Under the pieces are notes generated by a model, which saw nothing but the letters and a program-made list of their open reading frames with translations, ran no database searches and was not told where the DNA came from. A program made the position numbers and the translations under genes. Of a stretch of 64,000 nt of DNA, positions 46,459-54,535 are shown piece by piece. The stretch lies in assembly GCF_036322585.1 (NCBI RefSeq), contig NZ_AP024600.1, forward strand, positions 3,472,001-3,536,000, given 5' to 3'. Source of the stretch: Luteolibacter sp. LG18. GTDB lineage: Bacteria > Verrucomicrobiota > Verrucomicrobiia > Verrucomicrobiales > Akkermansiaceae. The first letter of the stretch is position 1; each line of letters starts with the position of its first letter.

Positions 46459-47979
46459 ATGTCCGCCATCAATTCCTTCGACCACCTTGAAGTCTGGTTC
46501 GTCACCGGCTCCCAGCACCTCTACGGCCCCGAGGCACTCGCCCAGGTGGATGTGCACTCGCAGGCCGTCGTCGATGCCCTGAACGCCTCCGGCGCGCTGC
46601 CGCACAAGGTCGTCTTCAAGCCGGTCCTCAAGTCCTCCGCCGAGATCACGCAACTGGCGGTCGATGCGAACTCCGCGCCCAACTGCATCGGCCTCATCGC
46701 CTGGATGCACACCTTCTCCCCCGCGAAGATGTGGATCGAGGGCCTCCAGATCCTGCGCAAGCCGCTGGCCGACCTGCACACCCAGTTCAACCGCGACATC
46801 CCGTGGGAGTCCATCGACATGGACTTCATGAACCTGAACCAGACCGCCCACGGCGGCCGGGAGTTCGGCCACATCGGCGCGCGCCTGCGCCTGCCGCGGA
46901 AGGTCGTCGTCGGCCACTGGCAGGACCCGGACGTCCACGCGCGCCTCGCCGCGTGGTCCCGCGCCGCCCGCGGTTGGCACGCCTCGCGGAACCTGAAGCT
47001 CGCCCGCATCGGCGACAACATGCGCCACGTGGCGGTGACGGAGGGTGACAAGGTTTCCGCCCAGATCCGCTTCGGCTGGGAGGTGAACACCCACGGCATC
47101 GGCGATCTCGTTGCCAAGGTGGACGCCGCCACCGCGGAGCAGATCGATGCCCTCTGCGCCTTGTATGAGGAGAAATACCGCGTTGCTCCCGAGTTGCAGA
47201 AGGGTGGGGCCCGCCACCAGTCGCTGCGCGATTCCGCCGCGATCGAGATCGGCCTGCGCGCGCTGCTGGAGGAAGGTGGCTTCACCGCCTTCACCACCAC
47301 CTTCGAGGACCTTCACGGCATGAAGCAGCTCCCCGGCCTCGCGGTGCAGCGGCTGATGGAGGATGGCTACGGCTTCGCGGGCGAGGGCGATTGGAAAACC
47401 GCCGCGCTCACCCGCGTGATGAAGGTGATGGCCCACGGCCTGGAGGGCGGCACGTCCTTCATGGAGGACTACACCTATCACCTCGATCCCGCCGATCCGC
47501 TCATCCTCGGCGCGCACATGCTGGAGATCTGCCCCTCGATCGCCAGCGAGGTGCCGCGGATCGAGATCCACCCGCTGGGCATCGGCGGGAAGGAGGATCC
47601 CTGCCGCATGGTCTTCGATTGCGGCGCGGGTGCCGCCGTGAATGCATCCGTCATCGACCTCGGCAACCGCCACCGGTTCCTCGTCAACGAGGTCGAGTGC
47701 GTGGCCCCGTGCCACACGTTGCCGAAGCTCCCCGTGGCCCGCGTGCTGTGGAAGCCGCAGCCCGATCTCAAGACCGCCACCGCCGCGTGGATCCACGCCG
47801 GCGGAGCGCACCACACCGTGCTCTCCTACTCGCTGACCACCGAGCACCTCGAGGACTTCACCGAGATGGCGCGGATCGAACTCAGCGTCATCGATGCCGG
47901 CACCGGCCTCCGTTCCTACAAGACCGAGCTCCGCCAGCAGGACCTCTACCACCACCTCGCCCAAGGCCTCCAGGGCTGA
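46459..47979 (+). CDS. araA: L-arabinose isomerase
   Basis: This 506-residue protein matches classical AraA in length and sequence. The N-terminus [17 protein letters not shown] is diagnostic, as is the [11 protein letters not shown] segment. Conserved Glu/His metal ligands are expected in the EGDWKTAAL and MEDYTYHL regions. It converts L-arabinose to L-ribulose in the cytoplasm. It is tightly linked to araB (7 bp) and araD (5 bp), so the three are translated from one mRNA. Confidence 0.97.
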   Translation: MSAINSFDHLEVWFVTGSQHLYGPEALAQVDVHSQAVVDALNASGALPHKVVFKPVLKSSAEITQLAVDANSAPNCIGLIAWMHTFSPAKMWIEGLQILRKPLADLHTQFNRDIPWESIDMDFMNLNQTAHGGREFGHIGARLRLPRKVVVGHWQDPDVHARLAAWSRAARGWHASRNLKLARIGDNMRHVAVTEGDKVSAQIRFGWEVNTHGIGDLVAKVDAATAEQIDALCALYEEKYRVAPELQKGGARHQSLRDSAAIEIGLRALLEEGGFTAFTTTFEDLHGMKQLPGLAVQRLMEDGYGFAGEGDWKTAALTRVMKVMAHGLEGGTSFMEDYTYHLDPADPLILGAHMLEICPSIASEVPRIEIHPLGIGGKEDPCRMVFDCGAGAAVNASVIDLGNRHRFLVNEVECVAPCHTLPKLPVARVLWKPQPDLKTATAAWIHAGGAHHTVLSYSLTTEHLEDFTEMARIELSVIDAGTGLRSYKTELRQQDLYHHLAQGLQG

Positions 47980-47984
47980 CCGCC

Positions 47985-48680
47985 ATGAGCTACCAATCCA
48001 TCAAGGAGGAATGCCTGGCCGCGAACCTCGCGCTGCCGCGCACCGGCCTCGTCGACCTCACCTTCGGGAACGTCTCCGTCGCCGATCCGGAGCGCCGGGT
48101 GTTCGCGATCAAGCCCAGCGGCGTGGCGTATGACGCCCTTACGGTGGACGACATGGTGGTGCTCGATTACGACGGCAACGTCATCGAGGGCACCCTGCGG
48201 CCGTCGTCGGACGCGCCCACGCACCGCTGCTTGTTCCTGCATTTCGCGGGCATCCGCTCGGTGGTCCACACCCATTCCCGCTCCGCGGTGGCCTTCGCCC
48301 AGGCGGCGCTGGACCTGCCGGTGCTGGGGACCACTCACTGCGATTACTTCAATGGCCCGGTGCCGGTCACCCGCACCATGACGCCGGAGGAAGTCGGTGG
48401 TGCCTATGAATGGGAGACCGGCAAGGTGATCGTCGAGCGCTTCGCGGGGATCGATCCCATGGATGTGCCGGCGGTGCTGGTGCGGAACCACGGGCCCTTT
48501 GCCTGGGGGGCGTCCGGGGCGAAGGCGGTGGAGAACGCGCTGGCGCTCGAGATCGTGGCGGACATGGCGATCAAGGCGCTGTCGCTGAACCCGGCGGCTC
48601 CGGCGGCTCCGGGGCATCTGCTGGAGAAGCATTTCTCGCGGAAACATGGTGCCGGGGCCTATTACGGGCAGGCCGGTTGA
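47985..48680 (+). CDS. araD: L-ribulose-5-phosphate 4-epimerase
   Basis: This 231-residue class II aldolase/epimerase family protein converts L-ribulose 5-phosphate to D-xylulose 5-phosphate, feeding the pentose phosphate pathway. Zn-binding His residues are in VVHTHSRSA, and substrate-phosphate residues lie in GNVSVADP and KPSGVAYD. The HGPFAWG segment holds the third His. The ATG at 47985 gives the family's normal length. It is the last gene of the operon and a terminator follows 20 bases after the stop. Confidence 0.96.
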   Translation: MSYQSIKEECLAANLALPRTGLVDLTFGNVSVADPERRVFAIKPSGVAYDALTVDDMVVLDYDGNVIEGTLRPSSDAPTHRCLFLHFAGIRSVVHTHSRSAVAFAQAALDLPVLGTTHCDYFNGPVPVTRTMTPEEVGGAYEWETGKVIVERFAGIDPMDVPAVLVRNHGPFAWGASGAKAVENALALEIVADMAIKALSLNPAAPAAPGHLLEKHFSRKHGAGAYYGQAG

Positions 48681-48700
48681 CGGTTTTATCATGGTTTATC

Positions 48701-48718
48701 ACCCCTGCGGGGGTTTTT
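48701..48718 (+). terminator. Rho-independent terminator after araD
   Basis: A short stem (ACCCC with GGGGT, 4-nt loop) followed by five T residues ends the araBAD unit. Confidence 0.7.
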
Positions 48719-48730
48719 CAGTCGCCTGCA

Positions 48731-48744
48731 ATTAAACGGTTAAT
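48731..48744 (+). promoter_or_regulatory. LacI-type operator (PA14/AraC unit)
   Basis: ATTAAACGGTTAAT is a near-perfect palindrome 92 bases upstream of the ATG at 48837 and just past the araD terminator. It indicates that the next two genes form a separate unit under the same regulator as the xylan genes. Confidence 0.75.
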
Positions 48745-48836
48745 TTTAATCTTGAAGCGGTGCCGGGGGAGATGCATGGTCGCGTTCGTTTCACGATCGG
48801 CCCGCGCCCTCCGGCTTCATCTGACTCCCTTTGCTC

Positions 48837-50201
48837 ATGAACGCGGACTCCCACCTCGATTCGTATCCCGTCACTGAAACCACGCCCCGGTCGAAACCGG
48901 CCCGGGCCTCGTTCTGGAAGAAGATCGGCGGCGGCTCGCTGTCGATTTCGATCATGGTCCACGCGGTCCTGCTCGCGATCGGGGTGGTGTGGATTTTCCA
49001 GATCATCCCGGAGAAGAAGAAGGACGTGGTGGACTTCATGCCGCGCGGTGGAGGTGGGGGCAGCAGTGCCGCGGAGAAGGTGGCGGTGAAGAAGCAGCGC
49101 GCGCCGATGATGCACACCGCGGACATGCCGCGGCTGGTGTCGAAGGGCACGGCGGGCAGCTTCACGCTGCCCGAGCCGGAGGCGTCCGCGTCGATGTCCT
49201 CGGTGGGGGCGCTCAGCTCGGGGCTCTCGGGCGGTCTGGGCGGCTCGGGATCGGGCGGTGGCCGCGGCGATGGCAAGGGGCCGGGGTTCGGCTCCGGCAA
49301 CGGCCCGGGTCTCGGCGGCGGAGCCGGCACCATGAGCCCCTTCGGCATGATCACGCCCGGGGCGACTGGTTTGGTCGGAACGTTCTACGACCTCAAGCAG
49401 GACCCGAAGCGCAATCCCACGCCGCTGGGCAAGAAGACGGAGTGGGGGGAGATCATCCCGGCCACCCGCGAGATCATCCACGGCTTCGTGTCGCGAGGCT
49501 GGAACGAGCGGTCGTTCGAGGCGAGCTACTACAAGGCCCCGCAGAAGCTCTATCAGACGAAGATCTACATGCCGCACATGAGCGCGGACGACGCGCCGAA
49601 GGCCTTCCAGTGTGAGAAGGAGGTGACCGGCTCGCGGTGGGTGGCGATCTACCGCGGCACCGTGCGACCGCCGCATTCCGGGAAGTTCCGGTTCGTCGGC
49701 GCGGGCGATGACGTGGTGGTGGTCCGTTTCAACAACCGCAACGTCTTCGACTACGGCTACGAGGGCCCGACCGGCAACATCGGCCTGGCCGGGCAGTTCG
49801 ACCGCCTCACCGGCAAGGTCGAGGACCGCGAGTTCGAAAAGGCGCGCCGCGATCTGGCGATGCCGAAGCCGCTGGTGATCTATCCGTATGACAGCATGCC
49901 CGGTGCCTCGAAGGAGGCGCTGCGCGGCCTGGGCGTGGGCATGGAGTTCGAGGCCCGCGACAACACCGACTATCCCATCGAGATCCTCGTCAGCGAGGTG
50001 CCCGGCGGCTTCTTCTTCGCCTACCTCATGATCGAGGAAATTGGCGCGAAATACGACAAGGACCCGTCCGGTTCGCCGATCCTGCCGGTGTTCCGCATCG
50101 ACGGCGGCATGCCCGCCGCGGGCGAAGGACCGCCCTACGACACCTCCTCCCCGGCGGCCGCGCCGTGGAAGCTGTCGGCTGGGAACCGCCCCGGCATCTG
50201 A
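48837..50201 (+). CDS. Membrane-anchored protein with Gly-rich linker and PA14-like domain
   Basis: This 454-residue protein of unknown function has a cytoplasmic N-tail (about 1-33) and one transmembrane helix (about 36-57, ISIMVHAVLLAIGVVWIFQI), giving a TonB-like topology. A Gly/Ser-rich low-complexity linker follows (about 115-170). The C-terminal domain (about 180-430) is PA14-like: SGKFRFVGAGDDVVVVRFNN resembles the PA14 pattern sGxYxFxxxxDDxxxxxxdg, and PA14 domains often bind carbohydrate. No signal-peptidase site is obvious, so it should stay anchored with the domain outside the membrane. The ATG at 48837 was preferred over TTG at 48831. It is 22 bp from an HTH-only AraC gene and lies behind a LacI-type operator. 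A sugar-sensing role is an inference. Confidence 0.85.
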   Translation: MNADSHLDSYPVTETTPRSKPARASFWKKIGGGSLSISIMVHAVLLAIGVVWIFQIIPEKKKDVVDFMPRGGGGGSSAAEKVAVKKQRAPMMHTADMPRLVSKGTAGSFTLPEPEASASMSSVGALSSGLSGGLGGSGSGGGRGDGKGPGFGSGNGPGLGGGAGTMSPFGMITPGATGLVGTFYDLKQDPKRNPTPLGKKTEWGEIIPATREIIHGFVSRGWNERSFEASYYKAPQKLYQTKIYMPHMSADDAPKAFQCEKEVTGSRWVAIYRGTVRPPHSGKFRFVGAGDDVVVVRFNNRNVFDYGYEGPTGNIGLAGQFDRLTGKVEDREFEKARRDLAMPKPLVIYPYDSMPGASKEALRGLGVGMEFEARDNTDYPIEILVSEVPGGFFFAYLMIEEIGAKYDKDPSGSPILPVFRIDGGMPAAGEGPPYDTSSPAAAPWKLSAGNRPGI

Positions 50202-50223
50202 ACCCCTCAACCGATCCATTGCT

Positions 50224-50739
50224 ATGATCGATTCCTCTTCCATCTTCATGGCCGGATCCGCGTTGGAACCGGCGGTCGCGGGCGCGGGTCCGCATCGAAA
50301 CGATTACCTGGGTAATGCAATAGAGCCTGGTGGCCGGGAACCTCATGTCCCGGCCACCAAGTTGCCCGGGGTGCGTGGCGCGGTCGAGTACCTGCTCGGC
50401 CACTACACCCAGTCCCTCGAGCTGCCGGAACTGGCGGAGCGCTGCGGCTTGTCGCCGAAGGGGCTCCGCGGCCAGTTCAAGCGTTTCATGGGGATCACCC
50501 CGATGGAGTGCCTGATCCGCATCCGCGTGGAGAAGGCGAAGCGCCTGCTGGCGGGGACCAACACGCCGATCAAGGACATCGCGGTGGAGGTAGGGTTCTA
50601 CGACCACAGCAGCCTCAACCGGCACTTCATCCGGCTGGCGGGCATGCCTCCCTCGATCTATCGCGACCAGAAGCACGCCGAGATCCTTTCGAAGTTCGGC
50701 GTGCTCACGGAGGGGGCGGGGGCCCGTCAGGTGGTTTGA
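50224..50739 (+). CDS. AraC-family regulator, DNA-binding domain only
   Basis: This 171-residue protein has a disordered N-tail of about 50 residues and then the two helix-turn-helix units of the AraC/XylS family (about 58-160). The first HTH is LELPELAERCGLSPKGLRGQ and the second is TPIKDIAVEVGFYDHSSLNR. There is no effector-binding domain; most AraC proteins are near 300 residues. It follows the PA14-like gene by 22 bp, and its stop codon overlaps that of the convergent LacI gene by 13 bp. A stand-alone DNA-binding module may take its signal from a partner protein. Confidence 0.9.
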   Translation: MIDSSSIFMAGSALEPAVAGAGPHRNDYLGNAIEPGGREPHVPATKLPGVRGAVEYLLGHYTQSLELPELAERCGLSPKGLRGQFKRFMGITPMECLIRIRVEKAKRLLAGTNTPIKDIAVEVGFYDHSSLNRHFIRLAGMPPSIYRDQKHAEILSKFGVLTEGAGARQVV

Positions 50740-51779
50740 CCCACGACCAATTCCGGCCGGCAAGCGATCGAGGGCAGGGTGGTGTCACCTTCGCCGCTCA
50801 CCAATTTGAGGGCCATTTCCGCGGCCATACGGCCCATCTCGTAGGAGGGGATGCGCACGGTGGTGAGGTGTCGCCAGCCGCTGAGCGAGGCGTAGTCGCC
50901 ATTGAAACCGGCCACCGCGAGGTGATCGGGGACGCGCTGGTCGCGGTCGTAGGCGGCGCGGCAGATCAGGTTGGCCAGGTCGTCGTCGTAGGCGACCACC
51001 GCGTCGAAGGCGGAGATCGCCTTCCAATCCTCCTCGGAGAGCAGGACGTCGGAGCCGACCACGCCGGTGGTGCGGGCGACGTGGCAGGCGGCCTTGCGGC
51101 CGGCGGCGCGCATCGCCTTGCGGTAGCCCTTCTCGCGGTCCGCGGCGCTGTAGTGCATGCGGGCGACGGTGGGGCCGCCGATCACCTCGCGGTGGATGAA
51201 GCCGATGCGCTGGTAGCCGCGTTCGAGGAGGTGCTGGGTGACCTGCACCGCGCCCCACTCATCGTCGACGTAGACGGAGTTGGTCTTGTGGCGGTCGTTG
51301 ACGAAGACGACGGGCATGCGGTTGGCCTGGATGCGTTTGTAGATGTGCGCGGCCAGCTCGCTGTAGCTTTCCACGACGAGGGCATCGAGGTTGCGCTCCT
51401 TGAAGACGCCGGGCATCACCTCGTCGATGTTCTCGAGTTCCTCGGCGTTCCGCGGCAGGCGGATCATCGTCATGCGGTAGCCCTGTTCCTCGGCGACGTC
51501 GTGGACGCCGGCCATGTAGCCCTGCGGGGAGCTGGTGAGCAGGCCGGTCTTCGCGACGAAGTAGCCGAGGTTGTTGAAGGTGTTCGAGCGGATCGAGCGC
51601 GCGCCGGAGTGCGGCTGGTAGTTCAGCTTGCGGGCGGCCTCGCGGATGCGTTCGGCGGTGTCCGCCTGGAGCTTGATGTTGGAGTCCGAGCGAGGACGCA
51701 AGGCCTGCGAGACGGCCGCGGTGCTGAGCCCGACGCTGCGCGCGATGTCCTTGATGGTCACTCGATGGGGTGTCGTCAT
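50727..51779 (-). CDS. LacI-family transcriptional regulator (ABC importer)
   Basis: This 350-residue protein has a LacI HTH (TIKDIARSVGLSTAAVSQAL) and a canonical hinge (GARSIRSN). A periplasmic-binding-like domain (about 62-345) follows, with GYFVAKTGL and FVNDRHKT segments. The ATG at 51779 (MTTPHRVTIKDIARS) was chosen over an upstream in-frame codon because it begins at the standard distance from the HTH. It is divergent from the ABC importer across a 638-base gap that holds the 17-bp motif shared with araBAD, so it may control both arabinose units. The effector is unknown. Confidence 0.9.
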   Translation of the reverse strand: MTTPHRVTIKDIARSVGLSTAAVSQALRPRSDSNIKLQADTAERIREAARKLNYQPHSGARSIRSNTFNNLGYFVAKTGLLTSSPQGYMAGVHDVAEEQGYRMTMIRLPRNAEELENIDEVMPGVFKERNLDALVVESYSELAAHIYKRIQANRMPVVFVNDRHKTNSVYVDDEWGAVQVTQHLLERGYQRIGFIHREVIGGPTVARMHYSAADREKGYRKAMRAAGRKAACHVARTTGVVGSDVLLSEEDWKAISAFDAVVAYDDDLANLICRAAYDRDQRVPDHLAVAGFNGDYASLSGWRHLTTVRIPSYEMGRMAAEMALKLVSGEGDTTLPSIACRPELVVGQTT

Positions 51780-51954
51780 TTCCGGTGGTCTGGGGTCGCG
51801 GATCGGAGCGGCGCGCCGGGCCTGGACGATGGCCAAGCCTTGCCGCGAGGCATAGTCGGGCCGGGAGCAGGGCGACGCAAGGCATTAAGAAGCTGTCTGA
51901 AGACGCGCGGAGCTCGCTTGAGGCACGAGTGGCGAAAGCGGGAGAAAGAATTTG

Positions 51955-51988
51955 AACCGCAGATGGACGTTAAAAACGCAGATGGAAG
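51955..51988. repeat. Interspersed CGCAGATGGACGTTAA repeat, copy 1
   Basis: The 16-mer CGCAGATGGACGTTAA at 51958-51973 is repeated exactly at 56120-56135. A partial second unit (ACGCAGATGGAAG) follows here. Confidence 0.6.
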
Positions 51989-52183
51989 AGGGGATTTTGT
52001 TGGGTCAACGCTCCTTCCGAAGCCGACCCTTTCTCCTTTGATCCACGTCCATGCCTGTCCACCGGTGGGTGAAGTTGTTTTTTCGACGGCTTCCGAGTCC
52101 AATCCGTCTTGTTGGAGGACGCGTGCCCCGGGTCGGAATCCTCGACGGCGATCGTTCCGGCGGGGAGGTGTTCATGGATGGGG

Positions 52184-52200
52184 TCGTAATATGACTGTCA
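52184..52200 (+). promoter_or_regulatory. Shared 17-bp motif upstream of the ABC importer
   Basis: TCGTAATATGACTGTCA matches the araBAD-promoter element at 16 of 17 positions, in the same orientation, 217 bases before the permease ATG. TGAC-T-GTCA is an inverted repeat. Confidence 0.6.
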
Positions 52201-52417
52201 AATTGCAGCGGTCTTTCCAACTCCAAGGCGATCCTGTCGAGTGCTCATGCCCCTTTTCCGTTAGCCCTGGCAGGTCCGGATCTTCCGCCGTGCCACTGGA
52301 CTTCGGTTCCGGCTTTTGCCTATCTTGGGATAAGTGTCGGAGCCACGATGAACGACCGTCTTTCCTTCATTCGCCTCCGTCCTTCGTTCCGGGCGGGGAG
52401 AGAACCCCTTCCGCACC

Positions 52418-53509
52418 ATGAATCCCATGCCAACCGTGGCCACCATTGAAAAACCCTCGCCCGCACGCGCGGGCATGTTGACATCCATCAGGCGCTCGCT
52501 CGGCCAGGAGCTGGGGCTGCTGCTGGTCGTGCTGTTGATCGGCACGGTCCTCGGCATCCACGGCTGGAACGAGGCCGCGCCGGGGCGCCCGAACACCTTC
52601 CTCAACGCGGACAACCTCATCGATGGCATCGCCACGCCGATGTCCTACTATGCGATCATGGCCGTGGGCCTCACGCTGGTGATCATCACCGGCGGGATCG
52701 ACATCTCGGTGGGTTCGGTGATGGCGCTTTCCGCGCTCGGCACGGCGGCGGTGCTCCAGAGGCTGCCCGCGGACGCGCCCGCGATCCAGGTGCTGCCGCT
52801 GGCGGTGTGCGTGCCGCTCGGGATCGGCCTGCTTTGCGGGTTGATCAACGGCGGGCTGATCGTCGGACTCTCGCTGCATCCCTTCATTGTCACACTCGGC
52901 ACGATGAGCATCTTCCGCGGACTGGCGAACGTGTTGCCCGCGGAGAAGACCCTGCCGGCCGCGGGCAAGCGGTTGCCGCAGGCGTTCACGACGGACTTCA
53001 TGCGCATCGAGGTCGGCGGTCTCCAGCCGATGCCGCTGGTGATCATGCTGGTCTGCATCGTGGCGGGCGCGTTCTACCTGCGGATGCTGGTGGCGGGCCG
53101 CGAGACCTACGCGATCGGCGGCAACGAGGAGGCGGCGCGCTTCAGCGGCCTGCGCGTCGGCTGGATCAAGCTGCGGACCTACGCGCTGGCCGGGTTGTGC
53201 GCGGGCATCGCCGGGATGGTGTCGGTGGGTCGCTTCGGCACCGCTTCCACCAGTACCGGCACCGGCTACGAGCTGACCGTGATCGCGGCGGCGGTGGTCG
53301 GTGGCGCGAGTCTCCTGGGCGGGCGCGGCACGGCGCTTGGCGCGCTGCTGGGCACGCTGGTCATCGCGCTGATCGAGAACGGCATCATCATCCTGCGCCT
53401 GGCGCAGGAGTACCGCCTGGTGATCATCGGGCTGGCCATCATCGTGGCCGTCTCGCTCGACCGCCTCGGCTCCCACCTGCGCGCGCGCCGCGCCTCCGCC
53501 AAACACTGA
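52418..53509 (+). CDS. ABC sugar importer permease (RbsC/AraH type)
   Basis: This 363-residue integral membrane protein has about 8-10 helices. Family hallmarks are the GGIDISVGSVMALSAL segment and the GGASLLGGRGTALGALLGTL loop that contacts the ATPase. It belongs to the carbohydrate uptake transporter-2 group (ribose, xylose, arabinose, galactose). A homodimer is expected because no second permease is present. It is the first of three genes (permease, binding protein, ATPase) with 8-23 bp gaps. Shared promoter motifs with araBAD suggest L-arabinose as substrate. Confidence 0.94.
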   Translation: MNPMPTVATIEKPSPARAGMLTSIRRSLGQELGLLLVVLLIGTVLGIHGWNEAAPGRPNTFLNADNLIDGIATPMSYYAIMAVGLTLVIITGGIDISVGSVMALSALGTAAVLQRLPADAPAIQVLPLAVCVPLGIGLLCGLINGGLIVGLSLHPFIVTLGTMSIFRGLANVLPAEKTLPAAGKRLPQAFTTDFMRIEVGGLQPMPLVIMLVCIVAGAFYLRMLVAGRETYAIGGNEEAARFSGLRVGWIKLRTYALAGLCAGIAGMVSVGRFGTASTSTGTGYELTVIAAAVVGGASLLGGRGTALGALLGTLVIALIENGIIILRLAQEYRLVIIGLAIIVAVSLDRLGSHLRARRASAKH

Positions 53510-53532
53510 ACCTCACTCCCATAAACCCCACC

Positions 53533-54528
53533 ATGATGAACACCAAATCCCTTCTCGCCTGCGCGATCGTTGCCGCGGGCTGTCTCACCTTCACCGGCTG
53601 CACCAAGAAGGCCGCCACCGGCGAGGGCGGCAAACGCAAGGTCCTCATCGGCTTCATTGGCAAGAGCCTGACCAACGACGTCTTCCAGGCCGCGCAGACC
53701 GGAGCCAAGGACGCCGCCCGTGAATACTCCGCCAGCCACGACGTGGAGGTGGAGATCGAGATCCGCACGCCGAACGACGAGGACGCCACCAAGCAGGCCG
53801 AGGCGATCGAGGCGCTGGTCCGCCAGGGCGCGCAGGGCATCGCGATCTCCTGCTCCGAGGCGAACACCGTGCAGCCCGCGATCGACAAGGCGGTGGCCAA
53901 GGGCGTGGCGGTGATGTGCTTCGACTCCGATGCTCCCGGCAGCAAGCGCTTCGCCTACTACGGCACCGACGACAAGTCGTGTGGCGAGCGCACCGTGGAC
54001 GAACTGGCGAAGGCGATGGGCAACAAGGGCAGCATCGCGATCCTCGGCGGCAACCAGAGCGCGCCGAATCTCCAGAACCGCGTGGCGGGTGCCAAGGCGG
54101 CGCTGGCGAAGTATCCGGAGATGAAGCTCAACGAGCCCGGCGTGTTCTACCACGTGGAAACGCCGGAGAAGGCGGCGGAGGCGGTGCAGTCCGCGCAGAA
54201 CGCCAACCCGGGCATCCAGGGCTGGGCGTTCATCGGCGGTTGGCCGCTGTTCACCGCGGACGCGCTGAAGTGGCCCGCGGGTTCGATCAAGGTGGCGTCG
54301 GTCGACGCGCTGCCGGCGCAGCTCGGCTACCTGAAATCCGGCCACGTGGAGGTGCTGCTGGCTCAGGATTGCTACGGCTGGGGCACGAAGTCGGTGGGCA
54401 TCCTGCTCGACAAGGTGCTGGACAACAAATCGCCCGCCGACGCGCGGGTGGTCGATCCGCTCACGAAGGTGACGAAGGAGAATGTCGATGGGTTCGGCAA
54501 GAACTGGGAGAAGTGGCTCGCCAAGTGA
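53533..54528 (+). CDS. ABC sugar-binding lipoprotein (RbsB type)
   Basis: This 331-residue lipoprotein has a signal sequence and lipobox-like LTFTGC (Cys near 22), so it should be membrane-anchored by lipid. The mature part is a periplasmic-binding protein of the RbsB/LacI-like fold (GFIGKSLTNDVFQAAQTGAK, then VRQGAQGIAISCSE). It should deliver a pentose to the permease. The ATG at 53533 has a second in-frame ATG next to it. It lies 23 bp after the permease and 7 bp before the ATPase. Sequence alone does not separate arabinose, ribose and xylose. Confidence 0.94.
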   Translation: MMNTKSLLACAIVAAGCLTFTGCTKKAATGEGGKRKVLIGFIGKSLTNDVFQAAQTGAKDAAREYSASHDVEVEIEIRTPNDEDATKQAEAIEALVRQGAQGIAISCSEANTVQPAIDKAVAKGVAVMCFDSDAPGSKRFAYYGTDDKSCGERTVDELAKAMGNKGSIAILGGNQSAPNLQNRVAGAKAALAKYPEMKLNEPGVFYHVETPEKAAEAVQSAQNANPGIQGWAFIGGWPLFTADALKWPAGSIKVASVDALPAQLGYLKSGHVEVLLAQDCYGWGTKSVGILLDKVLDNKSPADARVVDPLTKVTKENVDGFGKNWEKWLAK

Positions 54529-54535
54529 TTTTGCC

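Larger units (their letters stand above)
51780..52417. other. Divergent promoter region, no gene recognised
   Basis: A 638-base gap between the second LacI gene and the ABC importer. It contains an interspersed repeat (51955-51988), the 17-bp TCGTAATATGAC motif (52184-52200) and otherwise unremarkable sequence. Open frames in it are short and show no family similarity. Confidence 0.6.

Noticed and set aside
2025..50325. Shared 12-mer GTAATGCAATAG at about 2025 and 50311
   Set aside because: The second copy is inside the AraC coding sequence; one intergenic match is most likely chance.
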